From: Pseudomonadota bacterium
Lineage (GTDB): Bacteria; Pseudomonadota; Gammaproteobacteria; Legionellales; Legionellaceae
DNA: 39,862 nucleotides
Direction: 5' to 3'
Assembly (NCBI GenBank): GCA_021848965.1
Contig: JAJZTL010000007.1
Location: 1-39,862 of the forward strand
Made by a program: the position numbers and the translations under genes. Numbering within the stretch: the first letter of the stretch is position 1; each line of letters begins with the position of its first letter. Of the stretch, positions 1-7,186 are shown in pieces. Below the pieces are notes generated by a model. It was not told the origin of the DNA. It saw only the letters and a program-made list of their open reading frames with translations, and ran no database searches.

Positions 1-135
1 TTTGGTTCGAAGAGATCTTAAAATATTGTAGTTATTGGAATGGGCTTTATTGCTCAATAATATTACTGCGCCTATCTTTTTGAATCGATTATCTTGCGTT
101 TACTTAAAAAATTACCGGGCGTACCTGGAATATCA

Positions 136-165
136 TTGTCAATCTTGAATGAATCATATTATAAT
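136..165 (+). promoter_or_regulatory. sigma70-type promoter for the first gene
   Basis: TTGTCA at 136-141 and a perfect TATAAT at 160-165 are separated by 18 bases. Transcription would start near 172, about 24 bases before the ATG at 196 and just ahead of the GAGGGG ribosome site. This placement rules out the longer TTG-initiated reading frame starting at 94, because its start lies upstream of the transcript. Bases 1-135 show no gene that I can support. Confidence 0.65.
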
Positions 166-180
166 GTAAAAAATGACAAC

Positions 181-186
181 GAGGGG
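181..186 (+). promoter_or_regulatory. ribosome binding site deciding the start at 196
   Basis: GAGGGG lies 9 bases upstream of the ATG at 196. No comparable site precedes the in-frame TTG at 94. With the promoter at 136-165, it fixes the start of the first gene. Confidence 0.65.
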
Positions 187-195
187 AAGTTCAAT

Positions 196-981
196 ATGCT
201 ACCAAAAAAAACAGATGATAAAGATAACGAGCTAGTGTCCTCTAGTTGCGCTGGAGCTGGTTCCACGTTTTCTGGATATCAATTTCAAAATGATAGCATT
301 GCTAACCAAATGGCTTATACCTTTGGAGGACCTCATGGAGAAGCAGAAGCAGAAGCAATATTAAATGAAGCAAATACTCGCTTTCCCGATCCTCTACAGA
401 TAAAAGACAAACGCAAATTTATAGAAGAAAAAATCAAATCGCGTTCTGCTCAAAAAATAGATACGCATTTTCAATCAGGCCTTTCCGACATGATGAAAAG
501 CTTATCCCAAGCAGGAGTCAGTAATGATGTTAAAGGTGAACAGGCTGGCAAACAAGCTATGATTGGCATAATGAAAGGGTTGGGATTAAACGTCGATGAA
601 AACAATACTCAGACTCATTATAGTCCAGGCCCTCCCCAGGTATTCCACGTAACCTTTATTAACCGACCAACACCCAATGTAGCTCAAAAAGATTCAAATG
701 TTAGTAAATTAGCGGATACTTATAAGAGTTGTCTCTCTCATGAAGAGCAAGAAAAATTTAAGAGCTCTTGGGATAGTCACGTCACTAATGCCCAAAACGG
801 TGGGCCCAAGATAGATAAAGCAAAATTTGAACAAAAAGCCGATGAATCATTTAAACAAGCTGTTGCAAATGCTAAGAGGAAAGAGGCAGGCCTTGCAAAA
901 ACGGCATCAAAACCTCAAGGTAACCGCGCCCCTTCTCGGCTCGTAGAACAGCCATCTCCAACTCCTTCGCATCGTCATTAA
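196..981 (+). CDS. hypothetical hydrophilic protein, effector-like
   Basis: I do not recognise this 261-residue protein and assign no function. It starts MLPKKTDDKDNEL, has no signal peptide or membrane segment, and is rich in Lys, Glu, Asn and Gln. Residues near 50-60 carry an EAEAEA run, the middle (about 70-125) should be helical, and a Pro-rich stretch (SPGPPQVF) follows. The last 60 residues form a basic helix and then a disordered Pro/Ser/His tail ending SPTPSHRH. The same frame is open upstream to a TTG at 94, but the promoter at 136-165 and GAGGGG at 181-186 point to ATG 196. It appears monocistronic, since 167 bases separate it from yheS. A soluble, low-complexity, lineage-specific protein next to other effector-like genes would fit a secreted effector in Legionellales; that is inference only. 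Confidence 0.7.
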   Translation: MLPKKTDDKDNELVSSSCAGAGSTFSGYQFQNDSIANQMAYTFGGPHGEAEAEAILNEANTRFPDPLQIKDKRKFIEEKIKSRSAQKIDTHFQSGLSDMMKSLSQAGVSNDVKGEQAGKQAMIGIMKGLGLNVDENNTQTHYSPGPPQVFHVTFINRPTPNVAQKDSNVSKLADTYKSCLSHEEQEKFKSSWDSHVTNAQNGGPKIDKAKFEQKADESFKQAVANAKRKEAGLAKTASKPQGNRAPSRLVEQPSPTPSHRH

Positions 982-1083
982 ATTGAATTCAGCTTTTAAG
1001 CGTCTGTTTTTGAATATTGACTTTTTTATAGGCAATATACCACAAGACCTTTATTAACTTTTCCACAAAAATTGTGTATATCT

Positions 1084-1113
1084 TTGTCAATCGACAATTA
1101 ATCATAGTAAAAT
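1084..1113 (+). promoter_or_regulatory. promoter for yheS with overlapping inverted repeat
   Basis: TTGTCA at 1084-1089 and TAAAAT at 1108-1113 are 18 bases apart, 36 bases before the yheS ATG. The -35 box is part of a perfect inverted repeat, TTGTC at 1084-1088 and GACAA at 1093-1097, which could be an operator. No good ribosome site precedes the ATG (only A-rich sequence). Confidence 0.5.
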
Positions 1114-1148
1114 AGACAAATTAAACAATTTAGATAAAATAAAATTAT

Positions 1149-2972
1149 ATGCTGCAATTACAAAATCTGTCTTTACGACGCGGGACGCGCTTATTATTAG
1201 AGGACGTCAATTTAACCGTAAATCCTCGACAAAGAGTAGGGCTCATTGGTGAAAATGGTACAGGTAAATCCAGTCTTTTAGCACTTATTTTAAAAGAGCT
1301 CACACCTGACGCAGGAAATATTAATCTTCCGGGCAATTTGAAAATAGCTCATTTAGAACAAGAAATTCCTGGACTAGCTCAATCTGCATTGGATTATGTG
1401 ATGGATGGGGATGTAGAATTACGTCGCATTGAAGCTGCACTTGAGACGGAAACAGATGGCACTAAAATAGCAGAATTACACGGAGAAATGGCCGAAATTG
1501 ATGGCTATACTGCAAAAGCACGTGCAGCCCAGCTTATGCATGGTTTAAGCTTTAAACCAGAAGAACAACAGCGCTTAGTGCGCGATTTTTCTGGTGGATG
1601 GCGCATGCGCTTGAATTTGGCAAAAACTCTTATGAGTCGTGCTGATTTACTATTATTAGATGAGCCCACCAACCATTTGGATTTAGATGCGATTGTGTGG
1701 CTAGAAGAATGGTTAAAAAATACTTCAAGTACTGTCCTATTAATTTCTCATGATCGCGATTTCTTAGATAACGTCGTGTCCCATATCGTTCATCTCCATC
1801 GCCAACAATTAAAAAGTTATACCGGAAATTATAGCGACTTTGAACGACAACGTGTCGAAGAATTAGCGTTACAACAGTCGCATTATCTTAAACAACAACG
1901 TCAACGAGCTCATTGGCAAAAGTTTGTTGATCGCTTCAAAGCGAAAGCAAGTAAAGCACCTCAAGTTCAAAGTCGAATGAAAGCTTTAGCACGAATGGAA
2001 ATGGCAGAGGCTGTGCATGTAGATACTCCTTTTCGCTTTTCTTTTCGGGATGCTCCAGTTTGCTCTAATCCTTTACTGACACTCAGAGATGCCAATATTG
2101 GTTATGAACATCATTGTATTTTAAAGAGAGTTTCTTTATCTTTAACATCAGAACAGCGTATTGGCCTCATTGGCCCAAATGGAGCAGGTAAATCAACATT
2201 AATTCAATGTCTTGCAGAAGAGTTCCCGCCTTTATCAGGAGAGTATTTTAAAAATCCAGCATTAAGAGTAGGTTATTTTGCTCAACATCAATTAGACAGT
2301 TTAGACTTACAAGCCTCTCCATTATTACACATTCAACGCCTCAGTCCTCAAGCTTCTGAAAAAGAAATTCGCAATTATTTAGGCGGGTTTGCTTTTGTAG
2401 GTGATCAAGCGTTAAGTAGAATTGAACACTTTTCTGGCGGTGAAAAATCTCGACTAGCCCTTGCATTATTAATTTGGCAAAAACCTAATTTACTTCTACT
2501 CGATGAGCCAACCAACCACTTAGACTTAGAAATGCGCCATGCACTAGTGGTTGCCCTCCAAAACTATCATGGAGCACTGATTGTGGTTTCACATGACCGT
2601 CATTTATTGCGTGCTTGCACAGATAGTTTTCTGTTAGTAGCTCATCAAAAAGTAGAAGAATTTAATGATGACCTTGAAGCTTATGAGCAAATGCTGAAAA
2701 ATTATCGTCGTAACTCACAGACACCCACCATTGTTCCTTCTACTTCTTCAGAACAAAAACCTGACAATCGAGAGCAACGGACAAAAAATAATCGGCTTAA
2801 AAAGCTTGAAGAAACATTAATGAAATTGAACGAAGAAAAGCTATCTATCGAAAACCAAATGGCTGATTCTCATATTTATGAAGAACAAAACAAAGCTCAT
2901 CTTCATAAATTAACTGAACAACAAAAAAAAAATAGCACATCAATTAGAGACTTTAGAGAAAGAATGGTTTGA
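1149..2972 (+). CDS. yheS: ABC-F family ATPase YheS
   Basis: This is a ribosome-associated ABC-F ATPase with two nucleotide-binding domains and no membrane segment. The family acts on translating ribosomes; the exact role of YheS is less settled. Domain 1 has Walker A GENGTGKSS at residues 34-42, signature FSGGWRMRL near 148 and Walker B LLLLDEPTNHLD near 170. The charged ABC-F linker (RFKAKASKAPQVQSRMKAL) spans about 260-285. Domain 2 has Walker A GPNGAGKST near 345, signature FSGGEKSR near 430 and a second LLLLDEPTNHLD. A coiled coil ends the protein. It aligns with Escherichia coli YheS throughout but stops about 30 residues short. The frame-0 end (..STSIRDFRERMV, stop at 2970-2972) is unlike the family. 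The +1 frame after the A10 run at 2923-2932 instead reads IAHQLETLEKEWFELHG to a TAA at 2983-2985, matching the LE..E..W.E pattern of YheS. The gene is thus frameshifted, slipped or mis-sequenced at its extreme end. Confidence 0.93.
   Translation: MLQLQNLSLRRGTRLLLEDVNLTVNPRQRVGLIGENGTGKSSLLALILKELTPDAGNINLPGNLKIAHLEQEIPGLAQSALDYVMDGDVELRRIEAALETETDGTKIAELHGEMAEIDGYTAKARAAQLMHGLSFKPEEQQRLVRDFSGGWRMRLNLAKTLMSRADLLLLDEPTNHLDLDAIVWLEEWLKNTSSTVLLISHDRDFLDNVVSHIVHLHRQQLKSYTGNYSDFERQRVEELALQQSHYLKQQRQRAHWQKFVDRFKAKASKAPQVQSRMKALARMEMAEAVHVDTPFRFSFRDAPVCSNPLLTLRDANIGYEHHCILKRVSLSLTSEQRIGLIGPNGAGKSTLIQCLAEEFPPLSGEYFKNPALRVGYFAQHQLDSLDLQASPLLHIQRLSPQASEKEIRNYLGGFAFVGDQALSRIEHFSGGEKSRLALALLIWQKPNLLLLDEPTNHLDLEMRHALVVALQNYHGALIVVSHDRHLLRACTDSFLLVAHQKVEEFNDDLEAYEQMLKNYRRNSQTPTIVPSTSSEQKPDNREQRTKNNRLKKLEETLMKLNEEKLSIENQMADSHIYEEQNKAHLHKLTEQQKKNSTSIRDFRERMV
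2923..2932 (+). other. A10 run, candidate slippage site near the yheS 3' end
   Basis: Ten consecutive A follow a C at 2922 in the C-terminal coiled-coil region of yheS. Losing one A, or gaining two, would join the gene to the frame that ends at 2985 and restores a YheS-like C-terminus. Runs of nine or more A are classic sites of RNA polymerase slippage and also of sequencing or assembly errors. It is the longest single-base run I found in the window. Confidence 0.6.
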
Positions 2973-2977
2973 ATTAC

Positions 2978-3940
2978 ATGGTTAATGACAATGAATCTCA
3001 AGAAAATCTTGACTTATTACATGCTCAACTTGCTCGCATTAACGATACTTTAGACAAAAAGCTGTATCAACAGAAAGAGTTCTGGCTGAATCAAATGCGA
3101 GAAGCAAAAACAGAGGAAACATTAACATTATGGTACAACGCCATGATGCAAGAAACGATTAAAATATTATCACACTATCCAATAGATGATATTGATGCAG
3201 AATGGTCCCATGACGCCGAGAAAGTTTATCGAGAACATCTTCCTCACACCATTCGTTCTAAATCGTTCATGCACAATTATACTTGGCCAGCAATGGGATT
3301 GGCTATTGCGTGTGTAAGCATGGCAGCAATAGCCTCTCCTGTTTTAGCTGCAGCAAGCGTTATTGTAGGCGGATGCTCTGTTGGCTATGCCACTCTTGAT
3401 ACGCTTTTCCGTACACGTACTCTTTTCACCAAAAACAAAAGTCCCAATATTTCTGAGGGAGAAAAAAATACTAATAGACTCAACTTTGCTAGCTCAATGG
3501 GTGCTTTAGCTATTGGGGGACTCATCTTAGGCGTAACATTAACAAGTGTTTTTCCTCCTGTAGGTATTTTAGTACTCGCTAGTGTTGTAACTCTTCCATT
3601 TGTTGCAAAAATAGGAATTCACGCTATGCAATCTTTGCTTCGGCAAACAGAACTAACAAAAGCGCAACAACAAAGTCAAAATACACTTCGCCTTCTAAAA
3701 AATACTATTGACCTAAAAAATCAAATTAATGCTGAAGAAAATAAAGAAAAACTTCATCAAGCAAGCTCATTATTAAAAGATGCCGAAGCAAAAATTACCA
3801 ATGATGACGACTATATCAAACATTTAAATGATGAATTACGGGCTTTACCCACACCTAAACCCGCACCTTCTCATCCAAAAAAAGAACTCGAGAATGCGGC
3901 AGATGAAGAAGAAAATATTAATGCTTTTGAACCTCATTAG
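2978..3940 (+). CDS. hypothetical membrane protein with coiled coils
   Basis: I do not recognise this 320-residue protein. Residues 1-95 are charged and helical. Two long hydrophobic blocks at about 103-141 and 173-212 are each long enough for a helical hairpin; they are rich in Ala, Gly and Val and are separated by a basic loop. Residues 220-290 form a Gln/Asn/Lys-rich coiled coil, and the tail is Pro-rich then acidic (ENAADEEENINAFEPH). I chose ATG 2978 over a TTG at 2969: it overlaps the restored yheS stop (2983-2985) by 8 bases, which suggests translational coupling. Membrane hairpins between coiled coils and an acidic C-terminus resemble many Dot/Icm effectors of Legionella and Coxiella, but that is analogy, not homology. 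It could equally be an ordinary inner-membrane protein. It converges on ltaE with only 8 bases between the stops. Confidence 0.7.
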   Translation: MVNDNESQENLDLLHAQLARINDTLDKKLYQQKEFWLNQMREAKTEETLTLWYNAMMQETIKILSHYPIDDIDAEWSHDAEKVYREHLPHTIRSKSFMHNYTWPAMGLAIACVSMAAIASPVLAAASVIVGGCSVGYATLDTLFRTRTLFTKNKSPNISEGEKNTNRLNFASSMGALAIGGLILGVTLTSVFPPVGILVLASVVTLPFVAKIGIHAMQSLLRQTELTKAQQQSQNTLRLLKNTIDLKNQINAEENKEKLHQASSLLKDAEAKITNDDDYIKHLNDELRALPTPKPAPSHPKKELENAADEEENINAFEPH

Positions 3941-3942
3941 AA

Positions 3943-3958
3943 CGAATATTATTCGCCC
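3943..3958. repeat. palindromic motif, copy 1
   Basis: CGAATATTATTCGCCC is identical to bases 39738-39753. Its core CGAATA-T-TATTCG is a perfect palindrome. It sits between the convergent membrane-protein and ltaE genes and supplies the last two sense codons and the stop of ltaE. The left arm is shorter than in the copy at 39735, so this may be a partial or degenerate REP-like unit. Confidence 0.45.
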
Positions 3959-4989
3959 ATACAACAAAACTTTTTGATTTCTTGCAAAGTAAAATCAATA
4001 TCAGCGCGGGTAATATCCAAGTGAGTAACCACACGAAAAACATTTTTATTGTTAATTTTCCTTATTTTAGAGGAGAGTTGAATATTTTTTGAGGCAAGAT
4101 ATTCTCTTAATTTCAAATAAATATCCCCTACACTGATAAATAAGATATTAGTATGCACACTTATTACTTCTATTTCTTCAAATTGAGACAATCCATGGGC
4201 TAGAATCGCTGCATTTTCATGATCTTCTTGGAGACGTTCAATATTATGTTCCAAAGCATAAAGGGCAGCCGCAGCCATATAACCAATCTGCCGCATTCCA
4301 CCACCTAACATTTTACGCCAATGTCGTGCTTCTTTAATGAGTGCTTTAGAGCCACATAAAACCGATCCCATAGGCGTGCCTAATCCTTTGGATAAGCAAA
4401 TGGAAACAGAATCAAAATTTTGAGTGATTGTTTGCAACGAAACGCCTAACTTAACAGCCGCATTGAATACACGCGCACCGTCTAAGTGACTGGATAAATG
4501 ATGTTCTTGGCAAAATGCCGGAATTTGATTGAGGTAGTCTAACGGTAAAATTTTACCTCCAGTAGTATTTTCTAGGCACAATAACTTAGTACGAGCATAA
4601 TGATCATCCCCCACAGGTTTAATCAATGAAGCCACCTTAGAAAGTTCTAATGAACCATCGGGACTAAAATCCATGGGTTGTGGTTGAACACTTCCCAAAA
4701 CAGCCGCACCGCCCCCTTCCCACATATACGTATGTGCTGTTTGCCCTACAATATATTCATCGCCACGCTGACAATGAGACATGATTCCCAACAAATTAGA
4801 TTGTGTGCCTGTCGGGGCAAAAACAGCCGCCTCCATACCCGCCATATCCGCGAGTTTGTCCTCCAAGCATTTAACCGTTGGATCTTCTCCAAATACATCA
4901 TCACCTACTTCCGCTGACATGATTGCTTTTAACATTCCTGCGTTAGGTTTTGTTACGGTATCACTACGCAAATCAATTATTTTATTCAT
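3949..4989 (-). CDS. ltaE: low-specificity L-threonine aldolase
   Basis: This is a PLP-dependent cytoplasmic enzyme that splits L-threonine or L-allo-threonine into glycine and acetaldehyde. It has 346 residues, against 333 in Escherichia coli LtaE, and matches it nearly end to end. It opens with IDLRSDTVTKP. VGDDVFGEDPTV follows at about 28-39, then APTGTQSNL and QTAHTYMWEGGG. The PLP aspartate is in HLDGARVFNA (D170) and the Schiff-base lysine is K201 in ICLSKGLGTPMG. RKMLGGGMRQ and the C-terminal RVVTHLDITR complete the fold. The ATG at 4989 has a promoter (5025-5052) upstream on its own strand. It stands alone, divergent from the alpha/beta hydrolase. A likely role is glycine supply or threonine breakdown. 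Confidence 0.95.
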   Translation of the reverse strand: MNKIIDLRSDTVTKPNAGMLKAIMSAEVGDDVFGEDPTVKCLEDKLADMAGMEAAVFAPTGTQSNLLGIMSHCQRGDEYIVGQTAHTYMWEGGGAAVLGSVQPQPMDFSPDGSLELSKVASLIKPVGDDHYARTKLLCLENTTGGKILPLDYLNQIPAFCQEHHLSSHLDGARVFNAAVKLGVSLQTITQNFDSVSICLSKGLGTPMGSVLCGSKALIKEARHWRKMLGGGMRQIGYMAAAALYALEHNIERLQEDHENAAILAHGLSQFEEIEVISVHTNILFISVGDIYLKLREYLASKNIQLSSKIRKINNKNVFRVVTHLDITRADIDFTLQEIKKFCCMGE

Positions 4990-5024
4990 ACTTTAATTAC
5001 ACTTATTAAATATTATTAAAATAA

Positions 5025-5052
5025 ATTGTAGGGAAATAAAAAAATTAGTCAA
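5025..5052 (-). promoter_or_regulatory. ltaE promoter
   Basis: On the minus strand TTGACT (5047-5052) and TACAAT (5025-5030) are 16 bases apart, placing the start near 5018 and about 30 bases of leader before the ATG. Its -35 box faces that of the divergent promoter. Confidence 0.6.
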
Positions 5053-5060
5053 TATATGGG

Positions 5061-5088
5061 TTGACTTCAAATAAAATTCACGTATAAT
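5061..5088 (+). promoter_or_regulatory. strong promoter for the leader RNA and hydrolase
   Basis: TTGACT at 5061-5066 and perfect TATAAT at 5083-5088 with a 16-base spacer predict a start near 5095. The two divergent -35 boxes form a perfect inverted repeat (AGTCAA 5047-5052, TTGACT 5061-5066), so the two promoters lie on one short DNA segment and may compete or share a regulator. Confidence 0.7.
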
Positions 5089-5094
5089 TCCCGT

Positions 5095-5181
5095 TGCGAG
5101 GTTGGACTTGCTACGTGTCAATCCACTGGGTCTGTTGAGACACGTCGACGGACCCTTTCTACTTCTAGAAAATCATTTTTA
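5095..5181 (+). promoter_or_regulatory. structured leader RNA, possible attenuator or small RNA
   Basis: About 87 bases lie between the predicted transcript start and the hydrolase ATG. GGTTG (5100-5104) can pair with CAATCC (5119-5124) with one bulge, leaving ACGTGT in the loop. A second hairpin at 5128-5155 has an 11-bp stem. Seven bases, ACGTGTC at 5113-5119, are exactly complementary to GACACGT at 5139-5145, which covers the whole loop of the second hairpin. The two hairpins could therefore make a kissing-loop or H-type pseudoknot, or the pairing could compete with the second stem. The region is also more GC-rich than its surroundings. It matches no riboswitch class that I know. It might instead be a separate RNA of about 65-70 bases ending at the hairpin. 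Confidence 0.45.
5128..5166 (+). terminator. candidate intrinsic terminator or attenuator hairpin
   Basis: GGGTCTGTTGA (5128-5138) pairs over 11 bp, with two G-U pairs, with TCGACGGACCC (5145-5155) around the 6-base loop GACACG. A pyrimidine-rich stretch TTTCTACTTCT follows at 5156-5166. The T run is interrupted, so termination may be partial. It lies between a strong promoter and the hydrolase start. Confidence 0.45.
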
Positions 5182-5877
5182 ATGAATATTCAGTCTTTAT
5201 ATACTCAAGGTGAAACTTCTCTTTTACTCGACGGTGAAGCAGGAAAGTTAGAAGCTATTTTACAATGTCCGGCTATTCATGACATCAATAAAAATTATCT
5301 TGCCATTTTAGGTCATCCCCATTCTCTCTATGGCGGAACCATGCAAAATAAAGTAGTCACAACACTTGCACGCACTTTTCAAGATTTAGGCATCCCTAGC
5401 CTTCGTTTTAATTTTCGTGGTGTTGGGCAAAGTCAAGGGGCTTATGATGCCGGCATGGGTGAAAGTGACGATATGCTATTTCTGATGCAACAGATATCAC
5501 AAGAAAATCCTCAACTCCGATTTTGTTTAGCCGGTTTTTCTTTTGGATCTTATGTAACTTATCGCGCGGCAGCAAAAGCAACCCAATCTATACTCATTGG
5601 CAAAGAACATATAAACTGCCTCATAAGTATTGCACCAGCCGTACAACATTATGATTACACAGAGTTTAAGGGACTTTCGTTGCCTTGGGTGATTGTGCAA
5701 GGTGAAAAGGATGACGTTGCGTTGCCAGAAGCCGTATTTGAATGGTATGAACATCTTAATCCAAAACCACAACTCATTAAAATGCCCGAAACAGGACATT
5801 TTTTTCACAGTCGCTTAGGTCAATTGAAAGATCATTTAGAACCTATTCTTTCTGATTTTTTATCAGTTGAAAAATAG
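5182..5877 (+). CDS. alpha/beta hydrolase (COG2945-like)
   Basis: This is a 231-residue cytoplasmic alpha/beta-hydrolase; the substrate is unknown. The N-terminus carries the DGEAGKLEAIL entry strand and LGHPHSLYGGTMQNKVV (about 43-59), which forms the oxyanion region. Then come LRFNFRGVGQSQG (74-86) and the nucleophile elbow GFSFGS with Ser120. The acid is likely Asp177 or Asp178 in GEKDD, and the base is His206 in ETGHFFH. Length and motifs fit the small COG2945 family, close to dienelactone-hydrolase-like proteins. There is no signal peptide. The start has no clear Shine-Dalgarno sequence, so translation may depend on the structured leader at 5095-5181. dacA follows 55 bases downstream on the same strand and may be cotranscribed. 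Confidence 0.85.
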   Translation: MNIQSLYTQGETSLLLDGEAGKLEAILQCPAIHDINKNYLAILGHPHSLYGGTMQNKVVTTLARTFQDLGIPSLRFNFRGVGQSQGAYDAGMGESDDMLFLMQQISQENPQLRFCLAGFSFGSYVTYRAAAKATQSILIGKEHINCLISIAPAVQHYDYTEFKGLSLPWVIVQGEKDDVALPEAVFEWYEHLNPKPQLIKMPETGHFFHSRLGQLKDHLEPILSDFLSVEK

Positions 5878-5932
5878 TCATAAACTCTATAGAATTTGTG
5901 GTTATTTTTGTATATTTTTAGGCACTCAACAC

Positions 5933-7186
5933 ATGAAAAAAACTCATCTTACCGTCCTTTCTGCATCCTTGTTATTTATGGGTTCGGCTTTTTATTCGTC
6001 GGTTGCATTTGCAGATAACCCTCCCGCCCCCGTGGCGACATCCTCTGCAGAGCAAGGCTCTCTTCCTGAGCTCACGCCAGTAGCTGATGCACCTAAACCT
6101 GAAATGCCCGTTATTAATCCTATCCCTCCTTCATTACAAGCAGCTGCATATATTTTGATTGACGCCCAAAGTGGCAAAATCATTACTCAACAAAATGCAA
6201 CGGTTAAACGTCCTCCTGCCAGTTTAACAAAAATCATGACGTTGTATGTTATTTCTTCTGCATTAAAATCAGGGCAAATTACTCTTGATACTGAAATTCC
6301 CATTAGCGAAGATGCCTGGCGCATGGGCGGTTCAAAAATGTTTGTTAAAGTAGGAACAAACGTTAAGGTACGGGATCTGATTAAAGGTATTATTGTAGAT
6401 TCCGGCAATGATGCTTGCGTTGCAATGGCTGAGTATCTCGGCGGAAACGAGCCTTCTTTTGCAGCCATGATGAATCAAGAAGCACAGAAATTAGGTATGG
6501 CAAGCAGTCACTTTACCGATAGCACCGGATTGCCTAATCCAGATCACTTCACAACAGCTCAAGATTTAGCCGTTCTTGCACGCGCTTTAATTTCACACTT
6601 CCCTGAATATTATCCATGGTACAAAGAAAAATGGTTCACCTATGCCGGCATTCGTCAACCTAACCGTAATCGTTTATTATGGCGTGACTCTAGTGTGGAT
6701 GGCGTTAAAACTGGACATACCGACGAAGCAGGCTTCTGTCTCGTTGCATCAGCTCAAAAAAATGGCACCCGTCTCATTTCTGTTGTTTTAGGAGATCCGA
6801 GCGACTCTGCACGAGCAAGTGATAGTGAAGCTTTGTTAAATTATGGCTTTCACTTTTTTGAAACCCATCTTGTTTATTCAGCAGGAAAACCTGTAGAAAA
6901 AATTCACGTCTGGAAGGGAGAAACTGAAGAAGTATCAGCGGGAGTTGCCAAAGATATTTATGTCACCATTCCTGTGAATCAATATAAAAATATTGTCATT
7001 ACGAAAGATATTCCTAAAAATTTAAGCGCGCCCATTACCAAAGGGCAAACTCTAGGTAATTTGGTTATAAAACTCAATAATGAAGTGATTGCCAAAGAAC
7101 CTTTGATTGCTTTGGAAGAAGATCCTCAAGGCGGTATGATGAGACGTATGAAAGATACAATTAAGATGATGTGGAATCGTGAATAA
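5933..7186 (+). CDS. dacA: D-alanyl-D-alanine carboxypeptidase, PBP5/6 type
   Basis: This is a penicillin-binding protein that trims the terminal D-Ala from peptidoglycan pentapeptides in the periplasm. I chose ATG 5933 (417 residues) because it directly begins a signal peptide, MKKTHLTVLSASLLF to about Ala27 (SSVAFA/DN); the frame is open further up to a TTG at 5867. A Pro-rich spacer (about 28-65) precedes the catalytic domain. The active-site motifs are intact: SLTK with Ser97 and Lys100, SGN at 157-159, and KTG at 259-261. The C-terminal PBP5 beta domain ends in an amphipathic helix (GGMMRRMKDTIKMMWNRE), the usual membrane anchor. It overlaps lipB by 8 bases. Many gammaproteobacteria have a small ybeD-type gene between dacA and lipB; none is here. 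Confidence 0.95.
   Translation: MKKTHLTVLSASLLFMGSAFYSSVAFADNPPAPVATSSAEQGSLPELTPVADAPKPEMPVINPIPPSLQAAAYILIDAQSGKIITQQNATVKRPPASLTKIMTLYVISSALKSGQITLDTEIPISEDAWRMGGSKMFVKVGTNVKVRDLIKGIIVDSGNDACVAMAEYLGGNEPSFAAMMNQEAQKLGMASSHFTDSTGLPNPDHFTTAQDLAVLARALISHFPEYYPWYKEKWFTYAGIRQPNRNRLLWRDSSVDGVKTGHTDEAGFCLVASAQKNGTRLISVVLGDPSDSARASDSEALLNYGFHFFETHLVYSAGKPVEKIHVWKGETEEVSAGVAKDIYVTIPVNQYKNIVITKDIPKNLSAPITKGQTLGNLVIKLNNEVIAKEPLIALEEDPQGGMMRRMKDTIKMMWNRE

Noticed and set aside
94-195. N-terminal extension of the first gene from a TTG start
   Set aside because: A near-consensus promoter lies inside it at 136-165 and a good ribosome site precedes ATG 196.
1017-1041. TTGACT at 1017 as a yheS promoter
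   Set aside because: No -10 box at acceptable spacing; the pair at 1084-1113 is better.
1064-1076. Hairpin CACAA-AAA-TTGTG as a terminator of the first gene
   Set aside because: Only five AT-rich pairs and no T run; not convincing.
5095-5160. tRNA or known riboswitch in the leader
   Set aside because: No cloverleaf, and the sequence does not match preQ1, SAM-II, fluoride or other classes I can recall.
5867-5932. Longer dacA start at TTG 5867
   Set aside because: It would bury the signal peptide that begins exactly at ATG 5933.
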